Below, in pieces: positions 16,338-25,691 of a stretch of DNA of 64,000 nucleotides; within the stretch, counting starts at the first letter, position 1; each line of letters starts with the position of its first letter. A program made the position numbers and the translations under genes. Source of the DNA: Sphingobacteriales bacterium (GTDB lineage Bacteria; Bacteroidota; Bacteroidia; Chitinophagales; LD1); the NCBI GenBank assembly GCA_018262795.1, contig JADFDM010000001.1:1-64000 (forward strand), written 5' to 3'. The notes beneath the pieces are model-generated. The model saw nothing but the letters and a program-made list of their open reading frames with translations, was not told the DNA's origin and made no database searches.

Positions 16338-18218
16338 TTACTGCTTCACCATTCTGCCGGTGTATCTCTTATCCAATATTTTTAATTGGTAGATAAAAAC
16401 GCCTGGGGCCATAGCTGGCAAGTCTATCGAAATTTTATTGACCATGCCTGCATCAGTCGTTTTTGTAAGCACCAATAGTTGCTGCCCCAGCAAATTAGAA
16501 ATGATTAAAACCGCTTCCGTTTTTTGTGTGGAATAAAAATTCAACGTAGTTTTTTGATGGAATGGATTTGGAAACACCTGCACCCATGGGTCATTTTGCA
16601 ATGCTGTAATTCCGGTAAGCACATTCGCCCACACACTATCACTTTCGGCAGAAATACAGGTATTTGCATCCGATATTTTCACCGAGTAATAGCCCGACTG
16701 AGTGGCTTTGAAACTCTGCGTAGTAATTGCACTTTGCCACACGCCATTCAAAAACCAAGTGTAACCGCTGGCCGTTTCGTTGCAGGTAAGGGTATCTGCA
16801 TTCCCCGTAATAGTTGGCTGCGCAGGCAGCGGATACACCGTGACGGAATGGTAGGCCGTATCGGCATTCGTTCCATTCCCCGCCACTAACATCACATCGT
16901 AGAGGCCCGAGGTGGAGTAAGTATGGGTAGGAGTTGTGAGCGCAGAGCCGGTTCCATCCCCAAAGTCCCAAAAGAACGAAGAAGCTACACCGGTAGAGGT
17001 ATTGCTAAAGATCACAGGCATTCCTTCGCAAGCATTCGCAGCCACAAAATCAGCAGTAGGCATTTGCGGGCTGCACCAAGTAATTTGCGAACTGATGGTG
17101 CCGCTATTGTTGTCAATGAAAGGGGCTTGCGCAGCAGGAGTGAGGTCACAAAAGTCGAAAGAGCCAATCATAAAGCCCGAATTGCCGGTGTTGTGAGCCA
17201 CCACAAAACTTCCAAACTGCCCCGAAACAGTATCGGCATTATACCAGTTAGAGTCCACCACCATTCTCCCATTATTAAAAAAGGAAGCATAGTGGTGAAT
17301 AGAATCTGCATTCATAAAGCTGTTGCCCAGCATAAGCATTCCCCCCAGTGCATTCGTAAACCTTCCGATGTTGTAGAAATTGCCCGCTCCCAGCAGCGAA
17401 TCGCTATTGGTGAAAGTGTTCTGATTCACCGCGTCCTGAAAATCAAAGCGACCTTGGTTATGGATAGTTCCCAAATTGGCAAAGGCGGAAGTGTGCACAG
17501 CGCCTTGATTAATCAAAGAACCGGTATTCAGCACGCGGTCTGCGTTTATTTGTGCGTTTACATGATTCGTCATCACCCCGGCATTGGTAAAGCTGTCCAC
17601 CTCTGCTATATCTCCCCGATTCACCAAAATGCCACCGGTGAAAAATGTAGGAGAGATAATGGAATCGTTGTTGAGCAGAAAACCGGTATTAAAAAAGCTA
17701 TCAACACCCATCAACAAACCATCGTTTATCAAGGTATCGCTGTTCTGAAATTTATTGGCAGAAAACGTTCCGCTATTGTGCAAGAAACCGAGATTGATAA
17801 AACTATCTACCTGATACACGATACCCGAATTTTCTATCCCACTATAATTAGCGAAGGATTTCAACCGAAGTGTATCGCTATTATTCACACTGCCCGACTG
17901 CAACAGCAGATAGCGAAAATCAACCGTGCCATGATTGATCAAAAAGCCTCCGTTTATCTGCATATCTCTCGGGGTCGCATCCTGAATCAAAGAGCCACTG
18001 GCATTCACCGTGATGCCGCCCGAGGGTAATTGAAAACTGGTATTCAGCGTAACCGCATGGTTAATGGTAACGGTGTATCCCGGAGTGGGAATACAAGTGC
18101 AGTTCCAAGTAAACGGACTTAGCCACGGCCCATTGGCAATAGAGGTGGCCGATTGCGAAAAAGAGTTTTGAAAGAGAATGCAGAAGAGAACAGATAGAAA
18201 AAGATAACCGGTTTTCAT
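16338..18218 (-). CDS. T9SS-secreted protein with PKD domain
   Basis: The 626-residue protein has a Sec signal peptide (residues 1-21, ending SFS-Q). Residues 30-370 are a long run of imperfect repeats rich in N-x-G, such as LINHGTVDF, LLNNDSI and LINQGAVHT, typical of a right-handed beta-solenoid. A PKD domain follows at about 395-465, with the hallmark FFWDFGDGTGSALTTPTHTY. A second Ig-like segment comes next, and then a C-terminal type A sorting domain (about 545-626; VFPNPFHQKTTLNFYS and GVFIYQLKI). The sorting domain directs export through the type IX system and attachment or release at the cell surface. It has a well-formed promoter and heads a four-gene minus-strand array. Its ligand is unknown; adhesion is likely. 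Confidence 0.85.
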   Translation of the reverse strand: MKTGYLFLSVLFCILFQNSFSQSATSIANGPWLSPFTWNCTCIPTPGYTVTINHAVTLNTSFQLPSGGITVNASGSLIQDATPRDMQINGGFLINHGTVDFRYLLLQSGSVNNSDTLRLKSFANYSGIENSGIVYQVDSFINLGFLHNSGTFSANKFQNSDTLINDGLLMGVDSFFNTGFLLNNDSIISPTFFTGGILVNRGDIAEVDSFTNAGVMTNHVNAQINADRVLNTGSLINQGAVHTSAFANLGTIHNQGRFDFQDAVNQNTFTNSDSLLGAGNFYNIGRFTNALGGMLMLGNSFMNADSIHHYASFFNNGRMVVDSNWYNADTVSGQFGSFVVAHNTGNSGFMIGSFDFCDLTPAAQAPFIDNNSGTISSQITWCSPQMPTADFVAANACEGMPVIFSNTSTGVASSFFWDFGDGTGSALTTPTHTYSTSGLYDVMLVAGNGTNADTAYHSVTVYPLPAQPTITGNADTLTCNETASGYTWFLNGVWQSAITTQSFKATQSGYYSVKISDANTCISAESDSVWANVLTGITALQNDPWVQVFPNPFHQKTTLNFYSTQKTEAVLIISNLLGQQLLVLTKTTDAGMVNKISIDLPAMAPGVFIYQLKILDKRYTGRMVKQ

Positions 18219-18232
18219 AAAGTAAATTTTGA

Positions 18233-18262
18233 CAAAGATAAATCCTATGGCAATTTATTCAA
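18233..18262 (-). promoter_or_regulatory. Promoter of the T9SS-secreted protein gene
   Basis: On the minus strand TATCTTTG (18240-18233) is an exact -7 element, with TTG (18262-18260) 19 bases upstream. This matches the full Bacteroidota housekeeping promoter. The ATG follows 14 bases after the -7 element. Confidence 0.7.
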
Positions 18263-18292
18263 TGATCTTCGTCAACCTTCACCGCGGCCTTC

Positions 18293-18658
18293 TTATCTCT
18301 TATCGGGCCCGGTGTAAATACATCCCGAGGTCTCTGTTTCGTACACGGTTACTTTTGAAAGCATTGGAATTGTGGGGGAAATTTTTTCCCAAATCCACAC
18401 CGTCAGATTTTCTACTGTGGGGTTTTCAAGCCCCTCCACTTCATTCAGCACTTTGTGATCTACCTGCCGCATCACCGGCATAAAAGCACTTTTTATATCC
18501 GTAAAGTCAGCAATCCAACCCGAATCACTTCCGGGTGTTCCTTCCAAATAAATAATCACTCGGTAAGCATGGCCGTGCATATTCCGGCACTTATGCTCCA
18601 GCGGCACATTCGGTAAAAAATGGGCGGCCTCAAATCTGAACTCTTTAAAAATTTCCAT
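18293..18658 (-). CDS. queD: 6-carboxytetrahydropterin synthase QueD
   Basis: The 121-residue length is right for QueD (about 120), which converts dihydroneopterin triphosphate to 6-carboxy-5,6,7,8-tetrahydropterin in queuosine (and related deazapurine) synthesis. FEAAHFLP supplies the first zinc His. CRNMHGHAYRV supplies the catalytic Cys24 and the other two zinc His residues; the C-x3-HGH form separates QueD from PTPS enzymes that lack this Cys. WIADFTDIKS and the VDHKVLNE segment complete the active site, and VYETETSGCIY lies at the end. No other queuosine gene is nearby. The protein is a cytoplasmic homohexamer in characterised members. Confidence 0.92.
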   Translation of the reverse strand: MEIFKEFRFEAAHFLPNVPLEHKCRNMHGHAYRVIIYLEGTPGSDSGWIADFTDIKSAFMPVMRQVDHKVLNEVEGLENPTVENLTVWIWEKISPTIPMLSKVTVYETETSGCIYTGPDKR

Positions 18659-18692
18659 GTTAATTCAAACCATTATTGGTGGAGAGCAACGC

Positions 18693-20102
18693 TTATACTA
18701 ACTTCTCAAACTTTGCTTGAAAGAAGCGAAGGTACTTCGGCTCATACACCATTTTCAATCCCTTAATTTTTTCTCTGCGCTGATACACCGAATACACCGA
18801 CTCGGCAATCACATCCATGTGTGCCTGCGTATAAACTCTTCGGGGAATAGTAAAGCGCACCAACTCTAATTTGGGGAAATAATTTTCTCCGTTTGATTTT
18901 CTACCGGCTGAAACAATTCCTCGCTCCATCGTTCTTACTCCCGAATCCAAGTACACCTCAGCCGCCAACGTTTGTGCCGGAAACTGATCTTGCGGAATGT
19001 GCGGAAGAAATTGCTTGGCATCTACAAATATGCCGTGTCCACCAATAGGTTTCACGATGGGAATGCCATAACTCTCCATCAAGCGCCCCAGATATTCCAC
19101 TTGCCCCACTCTGGCGCGCATGTGGTTGTCGCTCAAACTTTCTTCAATACCAATGGACATGGCTTCCATGTCGCGTCCTGCCAAACCACCATAAGTATGC
19201 AGCCCTTCATACACCACTACCAAGTTTCTCGCTTCTTCAAAAGCATCCCAATCATTCAAGGCTAGAAAACCGCCAATGTTTACCAAGGCATCTTTCTTGG
19301 CACTCATCGTAGCGCCATCGGTGTAAGAGCATATTTCAAAAACAATTTCGCGGATGCTCTTCTTATCGTATCCTTTTTCGCGCTGCTGAATAAAGTATGC
19401 ATTCTCTGCCACGCGAGTCATGTCGTGAATCACTTTGATGCCGAGCTTCTTGGTAAAAGCGCGCAACTTTCTCAAATTATCCATGCTCATGGGCTGCCCA
19501 CCGGCCATATTCACATTGGTAGCAATGCACACATAGGGAATGCGCTTGGCTCCGTACTTTTTCACGATGGCCTGCAACTTCGCCATGTCCACATTTCCTT
19601 TAAAAGGAAACTCGCTCACGGGGTCGTGTGCCTCATCCACAATTACATCTACAAAGGTGCCCCCTGCCAGTTCTTGGTGCAGTCGAGTAGTGGTGAAATA
19701 CATATTGCCGGGAATGATGTCGCCCTTTTTAATTAATATTTTCGACAGAATATTTTCGGCCCCGCGTCCCTGGTGCGTAGGAATAATGTATTTATAGCCG
19801 TAACACTTCTGTATCGTTTTTTCAAGTTTGAAGAAATTGCGACTGCCTGCATAAGATTCATCGCCCAACATCATGCCGGCCCATTGTTGATCGCTCATGG
19901 CAGAGGTGCCACTATCTGTCAGCAAGTCTATATACACATCTTCGGAGCGAAGCAGAAACGTGTTATAACCGGCTTGCTTAATAGCTTTCAGTCTGTGAGG
20001 CCGATCGGTCATGGTCAGCAACTCCACCATCTTCATTTTATACGGTTCGGCCCAAGAGCGTTTTACGATCTGTTTCTTGCTTGATTTTATTTCATTTTTC
20101 AT
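18693..20102 (-). CDS. Tyrosine phenol-lyase (beta-tyrosinase)
   Basis: This 469-residue PLP enzyme belongs to the tryptophanase/tyrosine phenol-lyase family. Three positions that separate the two activities all point to tyrosine phenol-lyase. NMYFTTTR has Thr137 where tryptophanase has Asp. SGVRTMERG has Arg394 where tryptophanase has a hydrophobic residue. YLRFFQAKF has Phe460 where tryptophanase has His. The PLP lysine lies in MSAKKDALVNIGG. The enzyme cleaves L-tyrosine to phenol, pyruvate and ammonia, and can run in reverse. It starts 21 bases after the nadB stop and is probably co-transcribed with nadA-nadB. Automatic annotation may call it tryptophanase. Confidence 0.85.
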   Translation of the reverse strand: MKNEIKSSKKQIVKRSWAEPYKMKMVELLTMTDRPHRLKAIKQAGYNTFLLRSEDVYIDLLTDSGTSAMSDQQWAGMMLGDESYAGSRNFFKLEKTIQKCYGYKYIIPTHQGRGAENILSKILIKKGDIIPGNMYFTTTRLHQELAGGTFVDVIVDEAHDPVSEFPFKGNVDMAKLQAIVKKYGAKRIPYVCIATNVNMAGGQPMSMDNLRKLRAFTKKLGIKVIHDMTRVAENAYFIQQREKGYDKKSIREIVFEICSYTDGATMSAKKDALVNIGGFLALNDWDAFEEARNLVVVYEGLHTYGGLAGRDMEAMSIGIEESLSDNHMRARVGQVEYLGRLMESYGIPIVKPIGGHGIFVDAKQFLPHIPQDQFPAQTLAAEVYLDSGVRTMERGIVSAGRKSNGENYFPKLELVRFTIPRRVYTQAHMDVIAESVYSVYQRREKIKGLKMVYEPKYLRFFQAKFEKLV

Positions 20103-20123
20103 ACTGTAAGAATTTTGATTTTT

Positions 20124-21698
20124 TTATTCGTTGTGGAAAAATATGCGGTCGGAATATTGTGTGATCATTTTTGGAGAATCGGCATGAACAGGAAAATCAC
20201 TGCGGTAATGACAACCCCGGCTCTCTTCGCGCTGCAAAGCTCCCTGCACAATCAATAAGGAAGTCTCTACCAAATTCAACAGTTCCAGGGCAGCGATAGA
20301 AATACCCATTAAAGAAATTTTTGAGTGAAGTTCGCGCTGCATCTGCTTCAATTCTTTTAGGCAATCATTCAGTTCCTTCCCCGTGCGAATAATTCCTGCG
20401 TACTTCCACATCAACTCCTGCAAGTGTTTTTTCTGGCGGTTCAGTTCTGAATCTTCTTCTTCATTCAAGTGTAAGAAGTTTAAGCTCTTTGAAGAGATAG
20501 GCACTTGACCAAGAAGTGTTTTGGTATCAGCGGCTGCAGTTTCTGCAAATACCAATCCTTCTAACAGTGAGTTGCTGGCTAAGCGATTGGCTCCATGCAC
20601 GCCCGTACACGAAACCTCGCCACAGGCATAAAGGTTTTTGATAGAGCTTCTGCCGTTTAAATCCGTTACTACACCCCCGCACATATAATGCGCTGCCGGC
20701 ACTACCGGAATCATATCTTTCTTTAAATCAAGCCCGGCTTGCACGCACCGTTGATAGATATTTGGGAAGTGGGTTTGAATATCGTGCGTATCAAAATTTC
20801 TTATATCGAGATACACACAAGGCTCGCCACTTTTTGCCAGTTCGTTCACAATAGCTCGGCTCACAATATCGCGAGGGGCCAGTGATTTCATGGGATGATA
20901 TTTTTCCATGAAAGTTTCTCCCTGCATATTCTTCAACTCTGCTCCAAATCCGCGAAGCGCTTCAGTAATCAAAAAAACCTGCTGCCCATATTCATACAAA
21001 GTAGTAGGATGAAATTGAACAAACTCCATGTTTGCCATTGCGGCTCCGGCTCGGTAGGCCATCCCAAATCCATCCCCGGTAGCAATTGCCGGATTGGTGT
21101 TGAGTTGATACACTTGCCCGGCTCCTCCACTTGCCAGCATCACTACCTTTGCATGAATTTGCAAAGGCTCTTTCTCTTTATCGTGGATGGCAATGACCCC
21201 GCAGCATTGATTATCAGTCACACAAAAATCTACCGCAAAACAGTTTTCGAGAATAGTAATGTTCGCATTGGAACACACCTGACTAACTAATGTAGTTTCT
21301 ACTTCTTTCCCCGTAGCATCGGTGGCGTGTACTACGCGGGCATGGGAATGTCCCCCTTCGCGATGCAAATCGAAAGTACCCGATTCTTTTTTGTCGAATT
21401 TTACATGCAGGCTATCCAATTCTAAAATAGCCTGTTGGGCATTTTGAGCAATCAACTGAACGGCCTTCTCCTCACACAAACCATCGCCAGCCACCAACGT
21501 ATCGCGCACATGATTTTCTACCGCATCTGCCTGATCAAACACGGCTGCAATGCCACCTTGAGCATACATAGTATTCGACTCGCCCACTGTGCCTTTAGTT
21601 ATCAAGGTCACTTTTGCAAATCTCGCACAGTGTAAAGCATAGAACAGACCGGCAATACCGCTGCCTATTACTAATACTTCAGTTTCCTGCTGTTTCAT
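20124..21698 (-). CDS. nadB: L-aspartate oxidase
   Basis: The 524-residue flavoprotein matches NadB, which oxidises L-aspartate to iminoaspartate, the first step of NAD synthesis from aspartate. The FAD-binding motif VIGSGIAGLFYALHCARF is at the N-terminus. SNTMYAQGGIAAVF, the REGGHSHARVVHA loop, EFVQFHPTTLY and MCGGVVTDLNGRSSI are typical family motifs. HGANRLASNSLLEGLVFA lies before the C-terminal helical domain. Its ATG overlaps the nadA stop by four bases (ATGA), so the two are translationally coupled and iminoaspartate can pass straight to NadA. A tyrosine phenol-lyase gene follows 21 bases downstream. Confidence 0.95.
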   Translation of the reverse strand: MKQQETEVLVIGSGIAGLFYALHCARFAKVTLITKGTVGESNTMYAQGGIAAVFDQADAVENHVRDTLVAGDGLCEEKAVQLIAQNAQQAILELDSLHVKFDKKESGTFDLHREGGHSHARVVHATDATGKEVETTLVSQVCSNANITILENCFAVDFCVTDNQCCGVIAIHDKEKEPLQIHAKVVMLASGGAGQVYQLNTNPAIATGDGFGMAYRAGAAMANMEFVQFHPTTLYEYGQQVFLITEALRGFGAELKNMQGETFMEKYHPMKSLAPRDIVSRAIVNELAKSGEPCVYLDIRNFDTHDIQTHFPNIYQRCVQAGLDLKKDMIPVVPAAHYMCGGVVTDLNGRSSIKNLYACGEVSCTGVHGANRLASNSLLEGLVFAETAAADTKTLLGQVPISSKSLNFLHLNEEEDSELNRQKKHLQELMWKYAGIIRTGKELNDCLKELKQMQRELHSKISLMGISIAALELLNLVETSLLIVQGALQREESRGCHYRSDFPVHADSPKMITQYSDRIFFHNE

Positions 21699-22669
21699 AC
21701 AAAATCCAACATACGTTTAATGGGCGGGTACGCTCTGGTCATCACCTCCTCCGGCAAAATAATTTCGTAAGGCGGCACATTTCCGGTGCCGATGGCCTCC
21801 AGCACTTGAAGGGTATTCGTCAAGGTGATTTTTTTCATGTAAGGGCATTTGAAGCAAGGCGTTATAAATTCCCGATCGGGATACATCCCTTTTAAAGTAG
21901 CTCCCAAGTCACATTCCGAAGCCATGATAAATTTCTGCGACTTGCTCTCTCCTACATATTTCAAAATATCGTTAGTGCTGCCCAGCACTCCGGTATTTTG
22001 ATCAAAGGAAGCATCCACTCCTTCAGCAGGCACTTCCCAATGCACCAGCACTTCGGCATCGGGGTTCATCAGCCGCATCATTTTCATAGCACTGCCGGTA
22101 AACTGCTCGTGTACTTCACATTTGCCGTGCCACAGAATTAAATGCTTTCCGGTTTCCGCTTCAATCTTTTTGCTGAGGTTTTGCCCCATATACACATCGG
22201 GTACAAAAATCAATTCTTCCGAATCAAACGATTTGGCAATGCTCATAGCATTGCGCGAAGTGCAACAAATATCCACCTCTGCCTTGGTCTCGGCATAGGT
22301 GTTTACATAGGCCACCACCGGAACGCCCGGATGTTGCCTTCTTAATTCAAGAACATCTGCCGCAGTTATGCTGGAAGCAAGCGAACAACCGGCTTCCATA
22401 TCAGGAATAAAAACTTGTTTCTCCCGATTCAAAATTTTTGCGGTTTCGGCCATAAAGCGCACCCCGCAAAAAATAATATTGGCAGCATTCACCCGCGTGG
22501 CTTCTATACTTAAGCCCAATGAATCTCCAATAAAGTCGGCTACCCCTCCATCCTTTTCGAGTAATTGCAATTCGGGCGGCATATAGTAATGAGAGAGGAT
22601 AACTGCGTTCTTTTCCTCTTTCAGTTTCCTTATTTCCGAATAAATAGTGCTGCTATTTTCATTTCCCAT
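21695..22669 (-). CDS. nadA: Quinolinate synthase A
   Basis: The 324-residue protein condenses iminoaspartate with dihydroxyacetone phosphate to quinolinate using a [4Fe-4S] cluster. Motifs present include VILSHYYMPPELQ (substrate His and Tyr), GDSLGLS, IFCGVRFMAETAKIL, AGCSLAS with the first cluster Cys, VAYVNTYAETKAE, WHGKCEVHEQF, and the C-terminal pair in TPCFKCPYMKKITL. Its length and the three conserved cluster cysteines fit the usual bacterial type. It is the first gene of nadA-nadB-tyrosine phenol-lyase. A possible promoter with a Crp/Fnr-like site lies 50-95 bases upstream. Confidence 0.95.
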   Translation of the reverse strand: MGNENSSTIYSEIRKLKEEKNAVILSHYYMPPELQLLEKDGGVADFIGDSLGLSIEATRVNAANIIFCGVRFMAETAKILNREKQVFIPDMEAGCSLASSITAADVLELRRQHPGVPVVAYVNTYAETKAEVDICCTSRNAMSIAKSFDSEELIFVPDVYMGQNLSKKIEAETGKHLILWHGKCEVHEQFTGSAMKMMRLMNPDAEVLVHWEVPAEGVDASFDQNTGVLGSTNDILKYVGESKSQKFIMASECDLGATLKGMYPDREFITPCFKCPYMKKITLTNTLQVLEAIGTGNVPPYEIILPEEVMTRAYPPIKRMLDFV

Positions 22670-22719
22670 TTCACAAAAAATTTCACGTAAAGATCAAGTG
22701 ATACATCTGTATTTGGGCG

Positions 22720-22763
22720 CAAATGAAGAAGATTTAGCAAAAAGCCTGAAATGAGTTTTGTCA
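22720..22763 (-). promoter_or_regulatory. Candidate nadA promoter with Crp/Fnr-like site
   Basis: On the minus strand TTCATTTG (22727-22720) is one base away from TAnnTTTG. The near-palindrome TGAG-TTTT-GTCA (22752-22763) is centred 37.5 bases from the last G of that element. The distance is exactly the same at the porin promoter near 57.2 kb. One mismatch in the palindrome makes chance possible. Confidence 0.3.
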
Positions 22764-22831
22764 GTTGTTCATTGGCTAATGGAAATGCCCTTGCGCCCCG
22801 GCAAAATGGAAGAAAAGTGCTTCCCGACTTT

Positions 22832-24439
22832 CTAATAGTAATAATAGATGCCTTCCCATGCTTTGCGCTGAGTGGAATCGGGGTCGTCAACAAGGCGGCT
22901 GTGTTTATCGAATATCATGGTGGGTCTTTCGGTAGTGTTGTATTTTTTCCATTCTCCCTCCTCTTTTCCATTTGGGTTTCCGTAACGCGCAAAGTTGATC
23001 CAAGATTGTTGCATCTGATTCGATAATCGGCTCACCACTTTTTTAGTTCCCATCAAATGCAGCAAACGACCGAAACGCCCATTGATATTTCCAAACACAA
23101 AAGGAATTTCTAATCCATGAAAAGAGCGTAAGCCCGCAAGTTTCAACAGAAAAGGGGACCACTCAAAGCGATACATATACACCGGAGCGACATGGGTTTG
23201 GCATTCGGCCAAATAAATAGCCGGCATGCGAAAGGCCGCATCGGTGAGTAAATCGAGAATGCCCCGCTTGTGAGGAAAGCGCGGATAAGCAGCCGTTATT
23301 TTTTCTTTGTCTTCTTCTTTAAAACGATGCAGCAATTCTTTGTTCAAATCCTTTTGGTTGTTGGGAGCCATCTTGAGCCGATGGCTGGCAAACATGGAGG
23401 ACTCATCTTTATTGGTGCCAATCATTAAAGGGATACCTCCGCTTTGTTTGGGGCTGAGGCAAGTAAATAGGTCAGTTGTAATAAGCCTTCCGTCAATCGT
23501 GGGCGAAAACACTTTGTTGGCCGTTTCCTTAATTAAATAGCCTGACAGTTTCTTTTGAGCTGCCATCAGCGTATCGAGCGGAAGCGTTTTAAGTTGTTGG
23601 AGGTTATCAGAGGTCAAGCCCAGAAATTCCAAATACTTTGCAGTAACGGTGGAGGCTGTTTCGGGTCGCCACAACATCGCAGCCGGCCCACTCTCTGCAA
23701 TTGCTCCTTTAAAAAGTCCTTTTGCAGCCGGGCAAGCCAGCAAGGTTTCTACACTGGTGCCTCCGGCCGATTCTCCAAAAATAGTTACCTGATCGGGGTC
23801 GCCTCCAAAAGCCGCAATGTTCTCCTCTACCCACTGTAGCGCAGCCATCTGGTCGCGGATGCCTAAGTTATTCTCAAAGGCCGGGCCTGCTTCCTTCCCA
23901 AAATACAGAAAGCCCAAAGTGCCGAGGCGATAATTAAGAGTGACCACCACCACATCTCCCTTCTGCGCCATGTTGGCTCCGTTGTATAGGTCTGCCGAAC
24001 CCGAACCAATTTCAAAACCACCACCGTGTATCCACACCATCACGGGACGTTTCTTCCCATCCGCTGCCGGTGACCACACATTCAAATACAAACAATCTTC
24101 ACTCGTAACCTGACCTTTTACAAAACTGTTTTTCCCCTGTGGAGCGGCTTCTCCAAATTCGGTTGCTTCCTTAATTCCATTCCAATTATCTAAGGGTTGC
24201 GGAGCGCGAAATCTCAGATCTCCCACCGGAGCTTTGGCATAGCGTACACCCCGCCACACATATACTTCTTTTTCAGTAGTCCCTTTCAGCAAACCCTGCA
24301 TAGTCCGCACCACCAAAAAGGAAGTATCGGGAGCAGCAGTTTTATCAATAACGGTAGCCGCAAAAGTGATTTGACGGGAGAAGGTGAGGGCAAACAGGAA
24401 AGCAAATGCTACATAAATACTTCTTCGTTTCAGGTACAT
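22832..24439 (-). CDS. Type B carboxylesterase, exported
   Basis: The 535-residue protein is a carboxylesterase/lipase of the type B family (para-nitrobenzyl esterase-like, usual length 490-550). A signal peptide occupies about residues 1-27. Conserved segments run in the family order: VYVWRGVRYAKAP, SEDCLYLNVWSPA, MVWIHGGGF (oxyanion hole), LNYRLGTLGFL, FGGDPDQVTIFGESAGG with the nucleophile Ser, TNKDESSMF with the catalytic Glu, and FHGLEIPFVFG with the His. All three triad residues are present. It would hydrolyse carboxylic esters in the periplasm or outside; the natural substrate is unknown. It is divergent from an alpha/beta hydrolase gene and appears to be a single unit. Confidence 0.88.
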   Translation of the reverse strand: MYLKRRSIYVAFAFLFALTFSRQITFAATVIDKTAAPDTSFLVVRTMQGLLKGTTEKEVYVWRGVRYAKAPVGDLRFRAPQPLDNWNGIKEATEFGEAAPQGKNSFVKGQVTSEDCLYLNVWSPAADGKKRPVMVWIHGGGFEIGSGSADLYNGANMAQKGDVVVVTLNYRLGTLGFLYFGKEAGPAFENNLGIRDQMAALQWVEENIAAFGGDPDQVTIFGESAGGTSVETLLACPAAKGLFKGAIAESGPAAMLWRPETASTVTAKYLEFLGLTSDNLQQLKTLPLDTLMAAQKKLSGYLIKETANKVFSPTIDGRLITTDLFTCLSPKQSGGIPLMIGTNKDESSMFASHRLKMAPNNQKDLNKELLHRFKEEDKEKITAAYPRFPHKRGILDLLTDAAFRMPAIYLAECQTHVAPVYMYRFEWSPFLLKLAGLRSFHGLEIPFVFGNINGRFGRLLHLMGTKKVVSRLSNQMQQSWINFARYGNPNGKEEGEWKKYNTTERPTMIFDKHSRLVDDPDSTQRKAWEGIYYYY

Positions 24440-24622
24440 GGCAGAGGAAATGAAATTTGAATCAAGAACAAAAAGAGGGGACGAAAGTAAAGCGCTTATA
24501 TTTTAAATACCGTTAAGAATATCTATTTCGCACTTTTAGAAACCGAAGAAACCAAAAGAAAAGAGTGCAAAGCGCAACAGACCGACCATCGTTTTATTAA
24601 AAGTGGGTAACATCGCGGCATC

Positions 24623-25492
24623 ATGAAGAAGGAACCAAAAATACCGACACGAGTTAAATGGATGCAATGGTTTTTTCGCATAGCCGGCAATATTGCTCCA
24701 CAGGCTACGCTTCCGGTATTGGTGCGATTTATGTTTTTGCCGCAGAAGCACACGCTGAAGCCTCCTCATATTGAATGCCTAAACAAGGGAGAGCAGTTCT
24801 TTGTAGAAGTGCACGATTTTATGGAGCCTTCCAAAACCTTGCAAATGTCTTGTTACAGTTGGGGGAATGGGAGCAAGGTTGTATTGCTCGTTCACGGGTG
24901 GAGTGCCAAAGCGCTGGACTATTACAAAATGATTCCGGTGTTGGTAGAGAAAGGATATAAAGTGGTAGCTTTTGATGGCCCGGCTCACGGACAGTCAGAA
25001 GGCCAAGTGACCAACCTTGTTCATTTTAAAGAAGTAATCGGAGCACTGATTCATCGTATCGGAACCCCCTATGCTATTATCGGTCACTCCATGGGAGGTG
25101 GTGCCAGCACTTATTTTCTGATAGAAGAAGCCGTGCCCATAGAGCGATTAGTATTGCTGGCTACGCCTATTATATCGAAACGATTTTTCGATCAGGCATT
25201 TGACTTTATGAAGATTCCGCAAAAACTACGGAAAGCCATGTTTACTTCTATGGAAAAGAAATTTGGCAAGCCGGTGGGCTATTACAATCTCGCAGAGCGC
25301 AAAGAACCGATAAAGGCCGATAAAATATTTGTAGTGTATGACGAGCAGGACGAAGACATTCCGGCAGAAGAGATAAAATTCTTTTTACAAAAGCATCCGG
25401 AGATGAAAAGCATGAGTACCAACGGAGTGGGTCACAACCGCGTGATGAAAGATAAAGCAGTGATAGAGGCGGTAGCGGAGTTTTTGGGGTGA
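24623..25492 (+). CDS. Alpha/beta hydrolase
   Basis: The 289-residue protein has a complete alpha/beta-hydrolase core. VVLLVHGWSAKALDY forms the oxyanion turn and VVAFDGPAHGQSEG the following strand. IIGHSMGGGAS is the nucleophile elbow with Ser, and VVYDEQDEDIPAEE carries the Asp. GVGHNRVMKD supplies the His. The first 60 residues form a short hydrophobic and basic N-terminal extension (FFRIAGNIAPQATLPVLVRFMF) that may touch the membrane; there is no cleavable signal. The substrate cannot be predicted. It is divergent from the type B carboxylesterase, and aconitase follows 199 bases later with its own promoter. Confidence 0.85.
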   Translation: MKKEPKIPTRVKWMQWFFRIAGNIAPQATLPVLVRFMFLPQKHTLKPPHIECLNKGEQFFVEVHDFMEPSKTLQMSCYSWGNGSKVVLLVHGWSAKALDYYKMIPVLVEKGYKVVAFDGPAHGQSEGQVTNLVHFKEVIGALIHRIGTPYAIIGHSMGGGASTYFLIEEAVPIERLVLLATPIISKRFFDQAFDFMKIPQKLRKAMFTSMEKKFGKPVGYYNLAERKEPIKADKIFVVYDEQDEDIPAEEIKFFLQKHPEMKSMSTNGVGHNRVMKDKAVIEAVAEFLG

Positions 25493-25624
25493 TGGGATGG
25501 TATTTGCCTTTGCTTTTTAGCCCCGATTTTGATAAAGACGGCACACCAATTCCCTCTGCGAGACAAAGATCATATTCATTCAGCGAATTTTCGCTACATC
25601 CTTTTTCTATCTCCCAAAACCTTC

Positions 25625-25632
25625 TACTTTTG
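25625..25632 (+). promoter_or_regulatory. Aconitase promoter -7 element
   Basis: TACTTTTG is an exact TAnnTTTG match, 59 bases before the aconitase ATG. It implies a leader of about 55 bases. No clear -33 TTG is present. Confidence 0.5.
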
Positions 25633-25691
25633 CACCCGCATTTTTGCCTTTATCTAAATACTAATTACTTACTACTAAATACTTTTAAAGA

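Noticed and set aside
16923-18029. A 368-codon open frame on the plus strand
   Set aside because: It lies wholly opposite the T9SS protein gene, whose signal peptide, PKD and sorting domains are clear. The plus-strand translation has no family features.
18693-20102. Annotation as tryptophanase
   Set aside because: Three diagnostic residues are those of tyrosine phenol-lyase.
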